Origin: Pseudanabaena mucicola str. Chao 1806
Lineage (GTDB): Bacteria > Cyanobacteriota > Cyanobacteriia > Pseudanabaenales > Pseudanabaenaceae
Direction: 5' to 3'
DNA length: 64,000 bases
Assembly (NCBI RefSeq): GCF_030323025.1
Contig: NZ_CP097329.1
Coordinates: 2,590,001 to 2,654,000, forward strand
A program made the position numbers and the translations under genes. Every line of letters starts with the position of its first letter. The stretch's first letter is position 1. Under the pieces are notes generated by a model that was not told the origin of the DNA, did no database searches, and saw nothing but the letters and a program-made list of their open reading frames with translations. Below are positions 52,907 through 61,813 of this stretch, one piece after another.

Positions 52907-53473
52907 CTAGTCATCCACAAAAATCTCGATGCGCCGATTACTTTTGCTATTGCCTTCACCAGCACTACTTGCCAAAGGACGGGCTGCGCCATAACCTATG
53001 ACTATCCAATAGTAGTTTTGTTCACCACGCAGTCTTGATAAATAATCTCTAACTGACGAAGCCTGTAAATAGGAAAGAGTGAGTGCATTTCCAGTAGCTG
53101 CATCCATATGTCCATTAATTCTCACCCGTTTGCCTTTGTCTAGGGGCAATTGCGCTGCCACTTCATCGAGCAATCGAAAACTTTCGGGACGGATACTTGC
53201 CTTATCCACATCAAACAGAGCATCGGATGAGAGCGTAAACTGTTGCTTCTTATAGTTTAAAAAGTTAAATGATGGTTGCCATACTAAATCTGGTCGGACT
53301 AAGGCGATCACTAAGCCCGTGAAAATTCCTGCGATCGCCCCTATACCTAAAACGGTACTCCTCAAAAGCAAAGTTACTATAGGGCGACCCGTTTGTTGCG
53401 AATTACCAGACGATTTATTCACAGGTTTACTGATTGATTTATCTGGAGTTGGTGAATTTGTCACAGCAACCAC
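52907..53473 (-). CDS. Membrane-anchored OmpA-domain (peptidoglycan-binding) protein
   Basis: A cytoplasmic Ser/Pro-rich N-terminus, one membrane helix (TVLGIGAIAGIFTGLVIALV) and a periplasmic OmpA-like domain: LFDVDKASIRPESFRLLDEVA, RVRINGHMDAATG, LSYLQASSVRDYL and SNRRIEIFV. Such domains bind diaminopimelate in the cell wall. The length is 188 residues. The architecture resembles stator or envelope-tethering proteins. The gene is followed after 2 bp by rnz. Confidence 0.9.
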   Translation of the reverse strand: MVAVTNSPTPDKSISKPVNKSSGNSQQTGRPIVTLLLRSTVLGIGAIAGIFTGLVIALVRPDLVWQPSFNFLNYKKQQFTLSSDALFDVDKASIRPESFRLLDEVAAQLPLDKGKRVRINGHMDAATGNALTLSYLQASSVRDYLSRLRGEQNYYWIVIGYGAARPLASSAGEGNSKSNRRIEIFVDD

Positions 53474-53579
53474 GCAATATCTTTAATGTCAGATCCACAT
53501 AAGATCTACAACTGAGCATACGCTTAATTGTGGATCTCATACAAATCTAAAAGTAAGTTTTTTAGCTTTAACCATAGAA

Positions 53580-53662
53580 ATTGTATATATGCTTTGTGGA
53601 AAGCGCACCACGAAGTGCTTTCCACAGAAGCAAAAACATACAAATGATTTAGGACTGCTATA
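53580..53662 (+). repeat. Family A element, copy A3 (left end lost)
   Basis: The core hairpin TGTGGAAAGC...GCTTTCCACA and the right end AAATGATTTAGGACTGCTATA match A1. Its last two bases are shared with the start of B3. Confidence 0.65.
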
Positions 53663-53766
53663 CAGCGCTTTGCGCTTACTCAAAGTACAGACATATTTTT
53701 GAAAGTGTTGCAAATTGCTACTTTCAAAAATATGTCTGTACTGCTCAATGCATCAATAGGGTATAT
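53661..53766 (+). repeat. Family B element, copy B3
   Basis: TACAGCGCTTTGCGCTTACT start, CAGACATATTTTTGAAAGTG hairpin arm and its partner, ending GCATCAATAGGGTATA. Compare B2 at 24858-24963. Confidence 0.75.
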
Positions 53767-53857
53767 AAAGAGTTCTCCAGTATAGAAATTTGTTTCCCAA
53801 TCGAAGGCGGGGACACAATTCTCTGTCCATCGCTTGTTTGAAAAGCCCTACATTATT

Positions 53858-53933
53858 ATTTTGGTAATTTTTTTAGTAATTGCGTTGTGGGCGCTTCGCG
53901 CCTGCAACACAATTACATTGCATGACTATCATT
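53858..53933 (-). repeat. Family F element, copy F2 (inverted)
   Basis: The minus strand reads GATAGTCATGCAATGTAATT followed by GTGTTGC and the core hairpin. It ends at the stop codon of ndhS and may terminate its transcript. Confidence 0.7.
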
Positions 53934-54141
53934 ATTTTTTCTTGGTGTTAGAACTAACGGTTGTATCAATCAGTTCTAACTCATTGGCTCGAAATGACAC
54001 AATCTTTTCCCAGTTACCACCACCAAAAATCACGGCAACTCGACCATCAGTGACACGTTGTACTTGACCTTGAAATCCATAGTAGGTGTCACCCTCATTG
54101 ACAACCCGCACTGCTGAACCTGGAAAAATGATTGGCTGCAT
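53932..54141 (-). CDS. ndhS: NAD(P)H dehydrogenase-like complex subunit NdhS
   Basis: At 69 residues this is the SH3-like subunit that binds ferredoxin at the NDH-1 complex of cyanobacteria and chloroplasts. It reads [40 protein letters not shown] and VSFRANELE, which match the family well. It acts in cyclic electron flow on the cytoplasmic side of the thylakoid. Other ndh genes in the window (ndhF, ndhD) are 8 kb away. Confidence 0.93.
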   Translation of the reverse strand: MQPIIFPGSAVRVVNEGDTYYGFQGQVQRVTDGRVAVIFGGGNWEKIVSFRANELELIDTTVSSNTKKK

Positions 54142-54501
54142 ATTTTCTTGAAACTCTTTAGGTTTTGACTAAATTTATTTTATATCCTTTGTCGATTACC
54201 CTCTATTAGTTTTTGATAATGATTACCAGTTGGATTTGATAGAGAAAAGCTTTACAAAAGATTGTTCTCAGAACAAACATGTGTCCTTGCTTCTGAAGGT
54301 TTGTAGCAATGAAAAGATTTCTGGCTTCTTTCCCAATTATTGCGCCCAATGGCATACCTCTAAGATTTCCTCTCATTGATTGGTAATTTATTACAGTTTC
54401 CACAATTCTTTTCTGGGAGATTTTTTCTAGAGTCATCAAAATTGATAGATTTAGAAGCAGAAGGGATAGAATAGGATCTATGTTTACCATGTCTTAGCCT
54501 A
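54142..54501. other. 360-bp intergenic region without recognised features
   Basis: This is the divergent gap between ndhS and the iron-type dehydrogenase gene. It is AT-rich, with no convincing gene, repeat or palindrome. Confidence 0.5.
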
Positions 54502-55608
54502 ATGTCAGACATATTTACAGTGGAAGCATTACCGATTTTGGCGATCGCACCAGCCCAACTTTTACGGGGAAACGGGATTTTATGGCAACTCCCCAAATAT
54601 TTGTCACGCTATGGGAATAAAGCTCTAGTTATTGCTGGGGAAACCGCAAGTCAAGTTACTGCAAGCTATTTCCAAAATACTGATTGCGAAATTATCCATG
54701 CTCCAGCGATCGCGGATTGCAGTGATACAAATTTAGATATGCTGCGTCGCCTCGTGCTGCAAGAAAATCCCCATGTAATTGTGGGTATTGGTGGAGGCAA
54801 AGTCCTTGATACTGCGAAACTGGTCGCCCATCAATGCCAGCTACCGATTGTCACCGTACCTACTACTGGTGCAACCTGCGCCGCATGGACAGCTCTTAGT
54901 AATGTCTACGATGCTCATGGAGCATTTGATTATGATGTAACTCTTGATCGCTGTCCTGAAATGATGTTTGTGGACTATGACGTAATTGCGACCGCTCCGA
55001 AGCGCACCCTTGTTTCAGGCATTGGTGATGCGATCGCCAAGTGGTACGAGTCCTCGGTTAGTAGTGGCAGTAGCGAGAAAACGATGGTGATCGCGGCAGT
55101 CCAAGAGGCAAGAATCCTGCGCGATATTTTGTTTCAAAAGTCTGCGGAGGCGATCGCTAACCCTAACAGTCAAGCATGGCGCGAAGTAGTTGATGCGTCG
55201 GTTTGTTTGGCAGGAGCGATCGGTGGTATCGGTGGCGCAAATTGTCGCACGGTCGCTGCCCATGCGATTCATAATGCTTTAACGCATTTGCATCAAACTC
55301 ACGGCACACTGCATGGCGAAAAAGTCGCCTATGGCATTTTGGTGCAGTTGCGCCTAGAGGAATGCCAAGGCAATCAACTCGCCGCATCATCTCGGCATCA
55401 ATTGCTGAAGTTTTATCAAGAGATTGGCTTGCCGACTACCCTTACCGACCTTGGCTTAAGTGAAGTTACACTTGCGGAATTAGAGGAAATTGCGGCGATC
55501 GCTTGCCAGCCAAATTCAGATATTCACCGCTTACCCTTCACTGTTTCCCCCAGTCAAGTTCTTGCCGCGATGGTTTCTACTACCAGTCCCATTACCGCCA
55601 TAGTTTAA
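54502..55608 (+). CDS. Glycerol dehydrogenase-like iron/zinc alcohol dehydrogenase
   Basis: The 368 residues have the group III dehydrogenase fold: NAD loop VIVGIGGGKVLDTAKLVA, then PIVTVPTTGATCAAWTALSN, VSGIGDAIAKWYE and the metal ligands in GIGDAIAKW (Asp) plus VAAHAIHNALTHL and THGTLHGEKVAYG (His). Glycerol dehydrogenase and glycerol-1-phosphate dehydrogenase relatives share these. The true substrate is open. The start at 54502 is the first ATG and fits. Confidence 0.9.
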   Translation: MSDIFTVEALPILAIAPAQLLRGNGILWQLPKYLSRYGNKALVIAGETASQVTASYFQNTDCEIIHAPAIADCSDTNLDMLRRLVLQENPHVIVGIGGGKVLDTAKLVAHQCQLPIVTVPTTGATCAAWTALSNVYDAHGAFDYDVTLDRCPEMMFVDYDVIATAPKRTLVSGIGDAIAKWYESSVSSGSSEKTMVIAAVQEARILRDILFQKSAEAIANPNSQAWREVVDASVCLAGAIGGIGGANCRTVAAHAIHNALTHLHQTHGTLHGEKVAYGILVQLRLEECQGNQLAASSRHQLLKFYQEIGLPTTLTDLGLSEVTLAELEEIAAIACQPNSDIHRLPFTVSPSQVLAAMVSTTSPITAIV

Positions 55609-55655
55609 GTCAAAAGCCTTATAGAAAATGAGCTTAAGCCCCTTGTTCTAAAAAA

Positions 55656-56096
55656 TTAGCGAACACTGGGTAATTCAATTTCGATCGCTTGCTGTTGCAT
55701 TTTTTTGAAAACGTTATAAAAGCCATTGGCACGAGATGGAGTAAGGCTGGCGACTAAACCAGTATCTTTAATAAAGTCGGGGGTGAGTAACTCAATTTCT
55801 TTTTGTGTTAAGCCACCCATACAGACCGATAGCAACCCGACAAATCCTTTACTAATCAACGCATCCGAGTCACCAGTAAATACAACTCGCTCGTTAGCAT
55901 CTAGTTTCGCTAACACATATACCTGTGATACGCATCCCTGCACTTTGTTCTCAGGGGTTTTGAGAGCTTCGGGAAATGCTTCTAGTTTCTTGCCATACAA
56001 AATCAGTTGTTCATAACGTTGCTTCGGATCGGAGAGCCTCTGAAATCGCTGGACAATGCGATCAATAGCTTCAGGTAGATGGGTCGGGCTTGACAT
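55656..56096 (-). CDS. sufE: SufE-family sulfur transfer protein
   Basis: SufE accepts sulfur from the cysteine desulfurase SufS for Fe-S assembly. In 146 residues, the family blocks are RFQRLSDPKQRYEQLILYGKKL, then NKVQGCVSQVYVLAKL with the sulfur-accepting Cys (near residue 54), and FTGDSDALISKGFVGLL. Cyanobacterial SufE can also stimulate SufS and IscS. It is alone here. Confidence 0.95.
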   Translation of the reverse strand: MSSPTHLPEAIDRIVQRFQRLSDPKQRYEQLILYGKKLEAFPEALKTPENKVQGCVSQVYVLAKLDANERVVFTGDSDALISKGFVGLLSVCMGGLTQKEIELLTPDFIKDTGLVASLTPSRANGFYNVFKKMQQQAIEIELPSVR

Positions 56097-56280
56097 TAGC
56101 TTTGGAAATATTTGGAGATTACTTTCAAGATTTAGACAGTTAATCTTAGAGCTATTCCAGTTTAAAGGATCTGATCACATCTTGTAATGAGAATGATCTA
56201 GCTACTTACAAGTGGTTATCGCATTTCTAGCGAAGTACAGGATTGTCTGAAAAGCCTCAATAAGCTTTAATTCGTAATTC

Positions 56281-57303
56281 CTAACTTTCCCCATGCTGCA
56301 AACATTGCTCGATCGCCCCATCGAGGCAATCCATACCATCCTGTAAGGACTCAATCCGACAGAGACGATCTCGTAATACTGCGGCTCCTGTAAAGCCCCT
56401 CGCATACCAAGTCATGTGTTTACGTGATTGCCTGATGCCACGGAGCCCTTTATAGTCCCATAGCCCTTGTAAATGCTCCTTGGCGACTTGCAAACATTCG
56501 ATTGAAGAAGGGTCAGGCAAACGTTCACCTGTTTTAAAAAAATGATCAATCTGCCCCACTAAAAAAGGATAGCCCAAGGTTCCTCGCGAACACATCACAC
56601 CATCGGCTCCCGTTTGCTCTAGACAGGCGATCGCCTTTTTCACTGAAAAAATATCACCATTGGCGATTACAGGAATCGTTAGCACCTCTTTCACCTTGCG
56701 AATCCATTCCCACTTGGCATCACCCGTGTAGCCCTGTGATCGCGTTCTGGCATGGACGGTGATCATCTTAGCTCCCGCATCCTCCATACGCTTAGCAAAG
56801 TCCAAAATCGTGATTTCGTTGTCATCCCAGCCGATGCGCGTTTTTACAGTCACAGGAATATCCACAGCTTTGACAACTGATCGCACAATTTGCGTTGCCA
56901 GTTCAGGTTGCCTTAGTAATGACGAGCCGCCTCCCTTTTTGGTGATTTTATTAACAGGGCAGCCCATATTAATGTCTACGGTGTCGGCTCCCTCTAATAA
57001 CGCTTTTTGGGCAGCTTCAGCAAGAAAATCAGGACGACAATCAAATAACTGAATGCTAATAGGGGTTTCATAGCGGTCAATCTCCATTAACTTGGGCAAA
57101 GCTTTCATATGATGCAGATCCGTCGCGCTGATCATCTCCGTGTAGAGCATCGAGTCTGAAGCATAGCGCCGCACCAACCGCCGAAATACTAAATCCGTCA
57201 CCCCTGATAAAGGCGATTGCAGCACCCGACTTTTGAGTGTGAAATTACCAATAGTTAAGGGTTTAGTGAATTTTTGCTGTAATTTAGATGTAGCCGAAAT
57301 CAT
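56281..57303 (-). CDS. dusB: tRNA-dihydrouridine synthase
   Basis: It reduces uridine in the tRNA D-loop using FMN. The TIM barrel begins SPLSGVTDLVFRRL; the catalytic Cys lies in DTVDINMGCPVNKITKKGGGSSLL (Cys near residue 104); the FMN phosphate loop is VIANGDIFS and DGVMCSRGTLGYPFL. ATG 57303 (MISATSK) is preferred; the open frame upstream runs through a repeat-like segment and has no family likeness. The length of 340 residues is normal. Confidence 0.93.
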   Translation of the reverse strand: MISATSKLQQKFTKPLTIGNFTLKSRVLQSPLSGVTDLVFRRLVRRYASDSMLYTEMISATDLHHMKALPKLMEIDRYETPISIQLFDCRPDFLAEAAQKALLEGADTVDINMGCPVNKITKKGGGSSLLRQPELATQIVRSVVKAVDIPVTVKTRIGWDDNEITILDFAKRMEDAGAKMITVHARTRSQGYTGDAKWEWIRKVKEVLTIPVIANGDIFSVKKAIACLEQTGADGVMCSRGTLGYPFLVGQIDHFFKTGERLPDPSSIECLQVAKEHLQGLWDYKGLRGIRQSRKHMTWYARGFTGAAVLRDRLCRIESLQDGMDCLDGAIEQCLQHGES

Positions 57304-57339
57304 GTTCGTAAATTTTGCTTTCTTTGGCGCTATATACAA

Positions 57340-57425
57340 AGGTATAGTAATTCTAAATGGTTTAAGAGATTTGCTCCTTGGGCTAACGAGCCCTTTTGGC
57401 AATCCCCACAATCTCTAAATAATTT
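57340..57425. repeat. Degenerate family A-like palindrome upstream of the phosphoribulokinase gene
   Basis: The left part TATAGTAATTCTAAATGGTTT resembles copy A2, and AAGAGATTTG is mirrored loosely by CAATCTCTAAAT. The identity is weaker than in the other copies. It lies between dusB and the kinase gene. Confidence 0.35.
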
Positions 57426-57487
57426 CGTCTTACCTTAAGCCTATACCTAAGGAATAAGGTTTATATATAAATTTAAGGAGAAAAAAT

Positions 57488-58390
57488 TTGTCTAAAAAAC
57501 ATCCAGTTATTGCGGTAACAGGTTCATCAGGTGCTGGTACTAGTACCGTTAAGCGAGCTTTTGAGCATATTTTCCGTTTAGAAAATATCAAAGCGGCAGT
57601 TATTGAAGGTGATAGCTACCACAAATACAACCGCTTAGAAATGCGCGAAGCCATGAAACAAGCTGCATCGGAAGGTCGTAGCCTCAGCCACTTTGGTTTA
57701 AATGCCAATTTACTAGATAAGCTCGAAGCTCTGTTTCAAGAATATGGTGAAACTGGTGGTGGTCAAAGACGTTACTATCTGCACAGCACTGAAGAAGCCG
57801 AGTATCACAATGGACGCTTAGGTACAAACAATCAACCAGGTGAATTCACTCCTTGGGAAAGCATCGAACCTAATACCAATGTGCTTTTTTATGAAGGTTT
57901 GCATGGTGGTGTTGTTGCTGAAGGGATTAACCTTGCCCAATATGTCGATTTGTTAGTAGGTGTAGTTCCGATTGTAAACTTGGAATGGATTCAAAAAATT
58001 CATCGTGATAATGCTGAACGTGGTTATAGTGCTGAAGCGATTGTTGATACAATTTTGCGTCGGATGCCTGACTACGTAAACTATATTGCGCCTCAGTTCT
58101 CGAATACCCACATTAACTTTCAACGTGTTCCTACTGTTGATACTTCCAATCCATTCATTGCTCGTGATATTCCTACCCTTGATGAAAGCTTTGTAATTAT
58201 CCACACCAATCGTGTCTTCCGTGAGAAGTTTCAAATTGACTTCCGTTATTTACTAGATATGATCCATGATTCCTTCATGTCTCGTCATACCACCTTGGTT
58301 GTCCCTGGGGGCAAAATGGGAATGGCGATGGAATTGATCCTCCAGCCATTGATCGATTCTCTCGTGGTTGAATCAAATAACTTACGCTAA
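57488..58390 (+). CDS. Class I (proteobacterial-type) phosphoribulokinase
   Basis: It phosphorylates ribulose 5-phosphate to ribulose 1,5-bisphosphate. The 300 residues align throughout with octameric class I CbbP: P-loop GSSGAGTSTVKRAFE, IEGDSYHKYNR, LFYEGLHGGVV, NLEWIQKIHRD, NFQRVPTVDTSNPFIARDIP, and VVPGGKMGMAMELIL. Cyanobacterial Calvin-cycle PRK is class II, about 330 residues, with regulatory Cys pairs. This protein contains no Cys at all, so thioredoxin and CP12 control cannot operate. Start: TTG 57488, with AAGGAG 7 bp upstream; no ATG fits. Acquisition by transfer is likely. A uridine kinase is excluded by the class I-specific blocks. Confidence 0.9.
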   Translation: MSKKHPVIAVTGSSGAGTSTVKRAFEHIFRLENIKAAVIEGDSYHKYNRLEMREAMKQAASEGRSLSHFGLNANLLDKLEALFQEYGETGGGQRRYYLHSTEEAEYHNGRLGTNNQPGEFTPWESIEPNTNVLFYEGLHGGVVAEGINLAQYVDLLVGVVPIVNLEWIQKIHRDNAERGYSAEAIVDTILRRMPDYVNYIAPQFSNTHINFQRVPTVDTSNPFIARDIPTLDESFVIIHTNRVFREKFQIDFRYLLDMIHDSFMSRHTTLVVPGGKMGMAMELILQPLIDSLVVESNNLR

Positions 58391-58407
58391 TAAAGCATAA
58401 GTTCGAT

Positions 58408-58559
58408 AACTAACGTCAGTTTGGGTTAAGCTGGCAAATTTTAAAAGCCCAAAAGTAAAAGCCTTGCTAAGCAAGGCTTTTACTTTTGGGCTTTGAGAGA
58501 GGGTTTGCTACGCAAACCCTCTCTCAAAGCCCGTTTCAAATTATCCCGAATTCGCGTTA
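58408..58559 (+). repeat. Family D double-hairpin element, copy D2
   Basis: Same structure as D1: first stem 58444-58494, second stem 58491-58527. The second loop is TAC where D1 has GTA, i.e. the reverse complement, while stems are identical. It lies just after the phosphoribulokinase gene. Confidence 0.8.
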
Positions 58560-58640
58560 TTTTATCGTAGTAGGCAGTTCATGAGTTGCCCCTACGACAA
58601 AATGAGGATTTAAAGTCTTTGAGTGTAAGTTCAAATAAAT

Positions 58641-59297
58641 CTAAGCAGACACTTGAATCTGTTTCATTAATTCTCTAAAGTTATTGCTATATAAGCGATA
58701 ACTCAGGGGATGGGCAATTAGTCTGGCGGTACTGTGATACAACACTGCAATTTCAATCAGTCCGTTATCCTTTAAAGTTTTACCTGTTGAGACTAAATCA
58801 ACGATCGCTTCCGCCATGCCTGTGATTGGTCCTAACTCGACGGATCCATAGAGGGGAATAATCTCAACGGGTAAGTCGATGCTGTCAAAGTATTCACGGG
58901 CGCAACCGACATATTTGGAGGCAATACGGCTATGGGGGGGTAGGTCTAGGGGCGATCGATAGCGACTCTCTCCTGAAACAGCAATTGACATCCGACAGCC
59001 ACCAAATCCTAAGTCTAATAATTTGGCTACCTTTGGCGTTTTTTCCCGCAAGACATCTTCACCGACGATACCTGCTTGGGCTTGTCCATATTCAACATAT
59101 ACAGGTACATCCTGTGCTCTGACCAGTAATGCTCTCGCGGCTCCTGTGGGGTCTAAAATTTGCAGTTGACGATTTGTAGGATCAAGAAACCCACTAAAAT
59201 CAAGTCCTACTCCTTGAAGTAATCGGATTGAATCTTTTAAAAGTGAGCCTTTGGGCAGTGCGAAAGTGAACATGGAATGGTTTACAACATTGGTCAT
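58641..59297 (-). CDS. hisG: ATP phosphoribosyltransferase, short form
   Basis: It catalyses the first step of histidine synthesis. The 218 residues are the short form, which lacks the C-terminal regulatory domain and needs HisZ. Blocks are [39 protein letters not shown] and GAVEL-type signature ([25 protein letters not shown]). Either ATG 59297 or ATG 59273 could be the start. hisZ is not visible nearby. Confidence 0.95.
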   Translation of the reverse strand: MTNVVNHSMFTFALPKGSLLKDSIRLLQGVGLDFSGFLDPTNRQLQILDPTGAARALLVRAQDVPVYVEYGQAQAGIVGEDVLREKTPKVAKLLDLGFGGCRMSIAVSGESRYRSPLDLPPHSRIASKYVGCAREYFDSIDLPVEIIPLYGSVELGPITGMAEAIVDLVSTGKTLKDNGLIEIAVLYHSTARLIAHPLSYRLYSNNFRELMKQIQVSA

Positions 59298-59361
59298 AGT
59301 TCATTCTATATCTAGAGAGTAGCTACACTTCGCGTCTCAACTCTATTTTGGTGCTTGTGTC

Positions 59362-59919
59362 TTAAAAATTGAGCCAATCAAAAATCTGGCTAACCGTCAA
59401 ATTTAAGTCAATTCCACTAAGTACGGGTACAGAATCCGAACCTTCTAAAATTTGAATGCGACGTTCAGGCAACACTAACAAAATATTCTCATCCTCAGTA
59501 TCTAGTAACCAACCTAACTCCGTGCCATTGTCTACACAATGCAACAAATTAGCTATCACTTTATTTTGTCTCTGATCGGGAGAAAGTATCTCGATTACCC
59601 AATCAGGATGTATTTCAAAGCGGTTTGCTACTCGTCCTGAAGATTTACGGGGAATTCTCTCCCAACGAAATACTGAAATATCAGGAACAATCGATACTCC
59701 TCCAAAAGTACAGCGTAATTCCGAGAAAGCGTAGGCAATCTTTGGAGTTTCAACAACTTGGTTAATATTTGTACATAATTTAACTTGTAAGCGGCTGTGT
59801 TCTCCTTGAGGCATGACTTTTTGAATGATTTGTCCGTTAATAAATTCTGAAGCGGGTTTAGTCTCAGGTAGTTCTAGAAATGCTTCTAGGCTATGGGGGG
59901 TTGCTGCTGTGATGACCAT
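59362..59919 (-). CDS. Uma2-family (DUF820) putative endonuclease
   Basis: The 185 residues have the restriction-endonuclease-like pattern of DUF820: PETKPASEFINGQII, then VVPDISVFRW-type (VSIVPDISVFRWERIP), then HPDWVIEILSPDQRQNKVIANL, with the acidic residues and Glu-x-Lys-like core (EIL, KV). This family is hugely expanded in filamentous cyanobacteria, and its role is not known. It often sits alone near transposons or stress genes, as here. Confidence 0.9.
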   Translation of the reverse strand: MVITAATPHSLEAFLELPETKPASEFINGQIIQKVMPQGEHSRLQVKLCTNINQVVETPKIAYAFSELRCTFGGVSIVPDISVFRWERIPRKSSGRVANRFEIHPDWVIEILSPDQRQNKVIANLLHCVDNGTELGWLLDTEDENILLVLPERRIQILEGSDSVPVLSGIDLNLTVSQIFDWLNF

Positions 59920-60164
59920 GTATTTATCTCTTTACCTTTTTATTTTTAACTTTGCCTCCGAATGCCCTAAGTTAGGATCTGAAATAGTTCGACAAAAGCC
60001 CAGATTTAATTTGCTTTTTTACCATTTACTTTAAAACCAGACGTACACGGAATTGTGATAACTTAGAGTACTGCAAACAACATTTTAGAGATATTTTCGG
60101 CAACGAGCAAAACTCCAAGCTCCTCGAAATGTTGCCCTAGAGATCCCAAAACAAGCTTATTAAT

Positions 60165-60884
60165 ATGGCAGACATCACAACCCAACAAATTCAAGAGCTA
60201 CGAGCCAGAACTGGCGCAGGTATCAAAGACTGCAAAACAGCCCTCATCGAGTCTGAAGGCGATTTCACCAAAGCAACCGAATATCTCAGACAAAAGGGCT
60301 TAGCCTCGGCTGTTAAAAAAGCAAGTCGTGCTGCCACCGAAGGTATCGTTCATAGCTATATCCACTTTGGTAGCCGCATTGGTGTTCTCGTCGAAGTTAA
60401 TTGCGAAACTGACTTCGTAGCCCGTCGCGAAGAACTCAAAGAACTAGCTGATAGCGTAGCTAAGCAAATTGCTGCTAGTCCTAACGTAGAGTACGTGAGT
60501 GTCTCTGACATTCCTGCTAGCTTCGTTGAAAAAGAAAAGCAAATTGAAGCAGGCAAAGACGACCTTGCTAGCAAGCCAGCCGCCATCCGCGATAAAATCG
60601 TACTTGGTCGGATCGAAAAGCGACTCAAAGAGTTGTGCTTACTCGATCAGCCATATATTAAAGATCAAAGCATTACTGTTGACGAATTAGTTAAGCAAAC
60701 TGGCGCAAAACTTAGCGAAAACGTCAAAGTGCGTCGCTTTGTGCGTTTTGTAGTTGGTGAAGAAACTGAAGCTGACAAGGCTGCTGAAGCACCTGCCGAA
60801 GCTCCAGCACCAGCACCAGTGGAAGCCGTAGCACCTAAAGAAGAAAAGAAAGAGAAAAAAGACGACAAGAAGAAAAAGAAATAA
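60165..60884 (+). CDS. tsf: Elongation factor Ts
   Basis: This guanine nucleotide exchange factor for EF-Tu has 239 residues: [21 protein letters not shown], then [15 protein letters not shown] (the Asp-Phe-Val loop contacting EF-Tu) and a C-terminal Ala/Pro/Lys-rich tail (about 40 residues) not found in E. coli. rpsB, which precedes tsf in most bacteria, is absent; the neighbour upstream is a Uma2 gene on the other strand. The ATG at 60165 is certain by alignment. Confidence 0.97.
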   Translation: MADITTQQIQELRARTGAGIKDCKTALIESEGDFTKATEYLRQKGLASAVKKASRAATEGIVHSYIHFGSRIGVLVEVNCETDFVARREELKELADSVAKQIAASPNVEYVSVSDIPASFVEKEKQIEAGKDDLASKPAAIRDKIVLGRIEKRLKELCLLDQPYIKDQSITVDELVKQTGAKLSENVKVRRFVRFVVGEETEADKAAEAPAEAPAPAPVEAVAPKEEKKEKKDDKKKKK

Positions 60885-60891
60885 GGTTTGA

Positions 60892-60932
60892 CTTCGCTCA
60901 GCCATTAGTCAAGCTAGCTAAGCGAAGTCGAA
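60892..60932 (+). terminator. Imperfect hairpin after tsf
   Basis: GACTTCGCT pairs with AGCGAAGTC across about 20 bases. There is no strong T-run, so terminator activity is uncertain. Confidence 0.45.
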
Positions 60933-60983
60933 GCTGGAGTTTTTATTTGAAATATCTATACTTACGCGAACTATGGCAATGCT

Positions 60984-61086
60984 AATTAGCTATGTATAAA
61001 CAACCTTAAACTCCAGAAACGTGGGTTGCCCGTCTAGCGGGCGACCCACGCTCAGTTTTTAGGGTTTAATTATGCATAGCTACTTA
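60984..61086 (+). repeat. Family C, second subtype, copy C5
   Basis: AATTAGCTATGTATAAACAA start, hairpin GTGGGTTGCCCG-TCTAG-CGGGCGACCCAC (one mismatch), and the end GCATAGCTACTTA. It pairs with C4 at 29560. Confidence 0.65.
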
Positions 61087-61120
61087 TTGCGTATTGATCA
61101 AGACATTGTAGAAAAAAGCT

Positions 61121-61447
61121 ATGACCAAAAATCGCGTAGTTTATCGGGAGTTCGGTACACCAGAAGAAGATACCGATGAGCATTTGGTGGACTTACCTCC
61201 ACATCAACAAAATATTCGGATTCAGTCTAGTCGTCGCGGTCGTGGTGGTAAGACCGTAACTGAGATCACAGGTTTTCAAACTACACCCGAAAATCTTGCT
61301 CAGCTTACTAAACAGCTAAAAAATCAATGCGGTGCAGGTGGTACGGTAAAGGATCAAGCGATCGAGATTCAAGGCGATTGCGCTCAGAAAATATTGCAAA
61401 TTTTGCTAGGCTTGGGCTACAAAGCCAAAGTAAGTGGCGGTAAGTAA
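61121..61447 (+). CDS. SUI1/eIF1-family translation factor (YciH-like)
   Basis: The 108 residues contain the SUI1 fold: RRGRGGKTVTEITGFQT, QLTKQLKNQCGAGGTVKD, then QGDCAQKILQILLGLGYKAKVSG. In E. coli the homologue YciH can act in start-site fidelity under stress. It lies 236 bp after tsf on the same strand, with a family C repeat in the gap, so co-transcription is uncertain. Confidence 0.92.
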   Translation: MTKNRVVYREFGTPEEDTDEHLVDLPPHQQNIRIQSSRRGRGGKTVTEITGFQTTPENLAQLTKQLKNQCGAGGTVKDQAIEIQGDCAQKILQILLGLGYKAKVSGGK

Positions 61448-61813
61448 AACATAAATTGCAGTGAAAAGAACTGCCATTTATGTTTTGCTAGCGTTTAGGA
61501 TCAATTTCTAAACCCTATCATAATCAGTACTTATGAGACTTAACCGATCGCTCCCACACTTGACTTAACACGCCGATTAGAGGCAAAGTCAAAAAACAAT
61601 CCTAATCAATACCTAATAAAGATTTGGGGAGTTTAGCGTATAGTTAATGGCATGGTAGAGCGCTGATCAAAAACTACTAAAAATTGTGACCTAAATTTAT
61701 TAATATAATAAGCATAGAAAAATTTTAATTATGCTAGGTATTTTCATTTAGAGATATCTTTGCGATAATCATAGAAATTTAATTATGGTTTTTTGTAAAT
61801 AAATAGAGTCTTT
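61448..61813. other. 366-bp intergenic region upstream of ndhF
   Basis: An imperfect hairpin follows the SUI1 gene (about 61448-61486, CATAAATTGCAGT with GCCATTTATGT). The rest is AT-rich with no gene. Inducible ndhF3 operons are controlled by the LysR regulator NdhR (CcmR), but I see no motif that I could defend as its site. Confidence 0.5.

Larger units (their letters stand above)
53474..53931. other. 458-bp intergenic region made mostly of three fused repeats
   Basis: There is no gene. It contains a family A copy A3 (53580-53662), directly joined to family B copy B3 (53661-53766), then family F copy F2 inverted (53858-53933). Confidence 0.65.

Noticed and set aside
54206-54490. Minus-strand reading frame upstream of the dehydrogenase gene
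   Set aside because: No start context, no family likeness, and overlapped by another equally unconvincing frame in the same strand.
57488-58390. Uridine kinase assignment for the P-loop kinase
   Set aside because: The substrate blocks after the P-loop (GDSYHKYNR, VDTSNPFIARDIP, VVPGGKMGMAMEL) are specific to class I phosphoribulokinase, and the length fits.
61500-61813. NdhR (CcmR) operator upstream of ndhF
   Set aside because: Loose ATCAAT-like words occur near 61609, but no spaced inverted pair matches the published pattern well enough.
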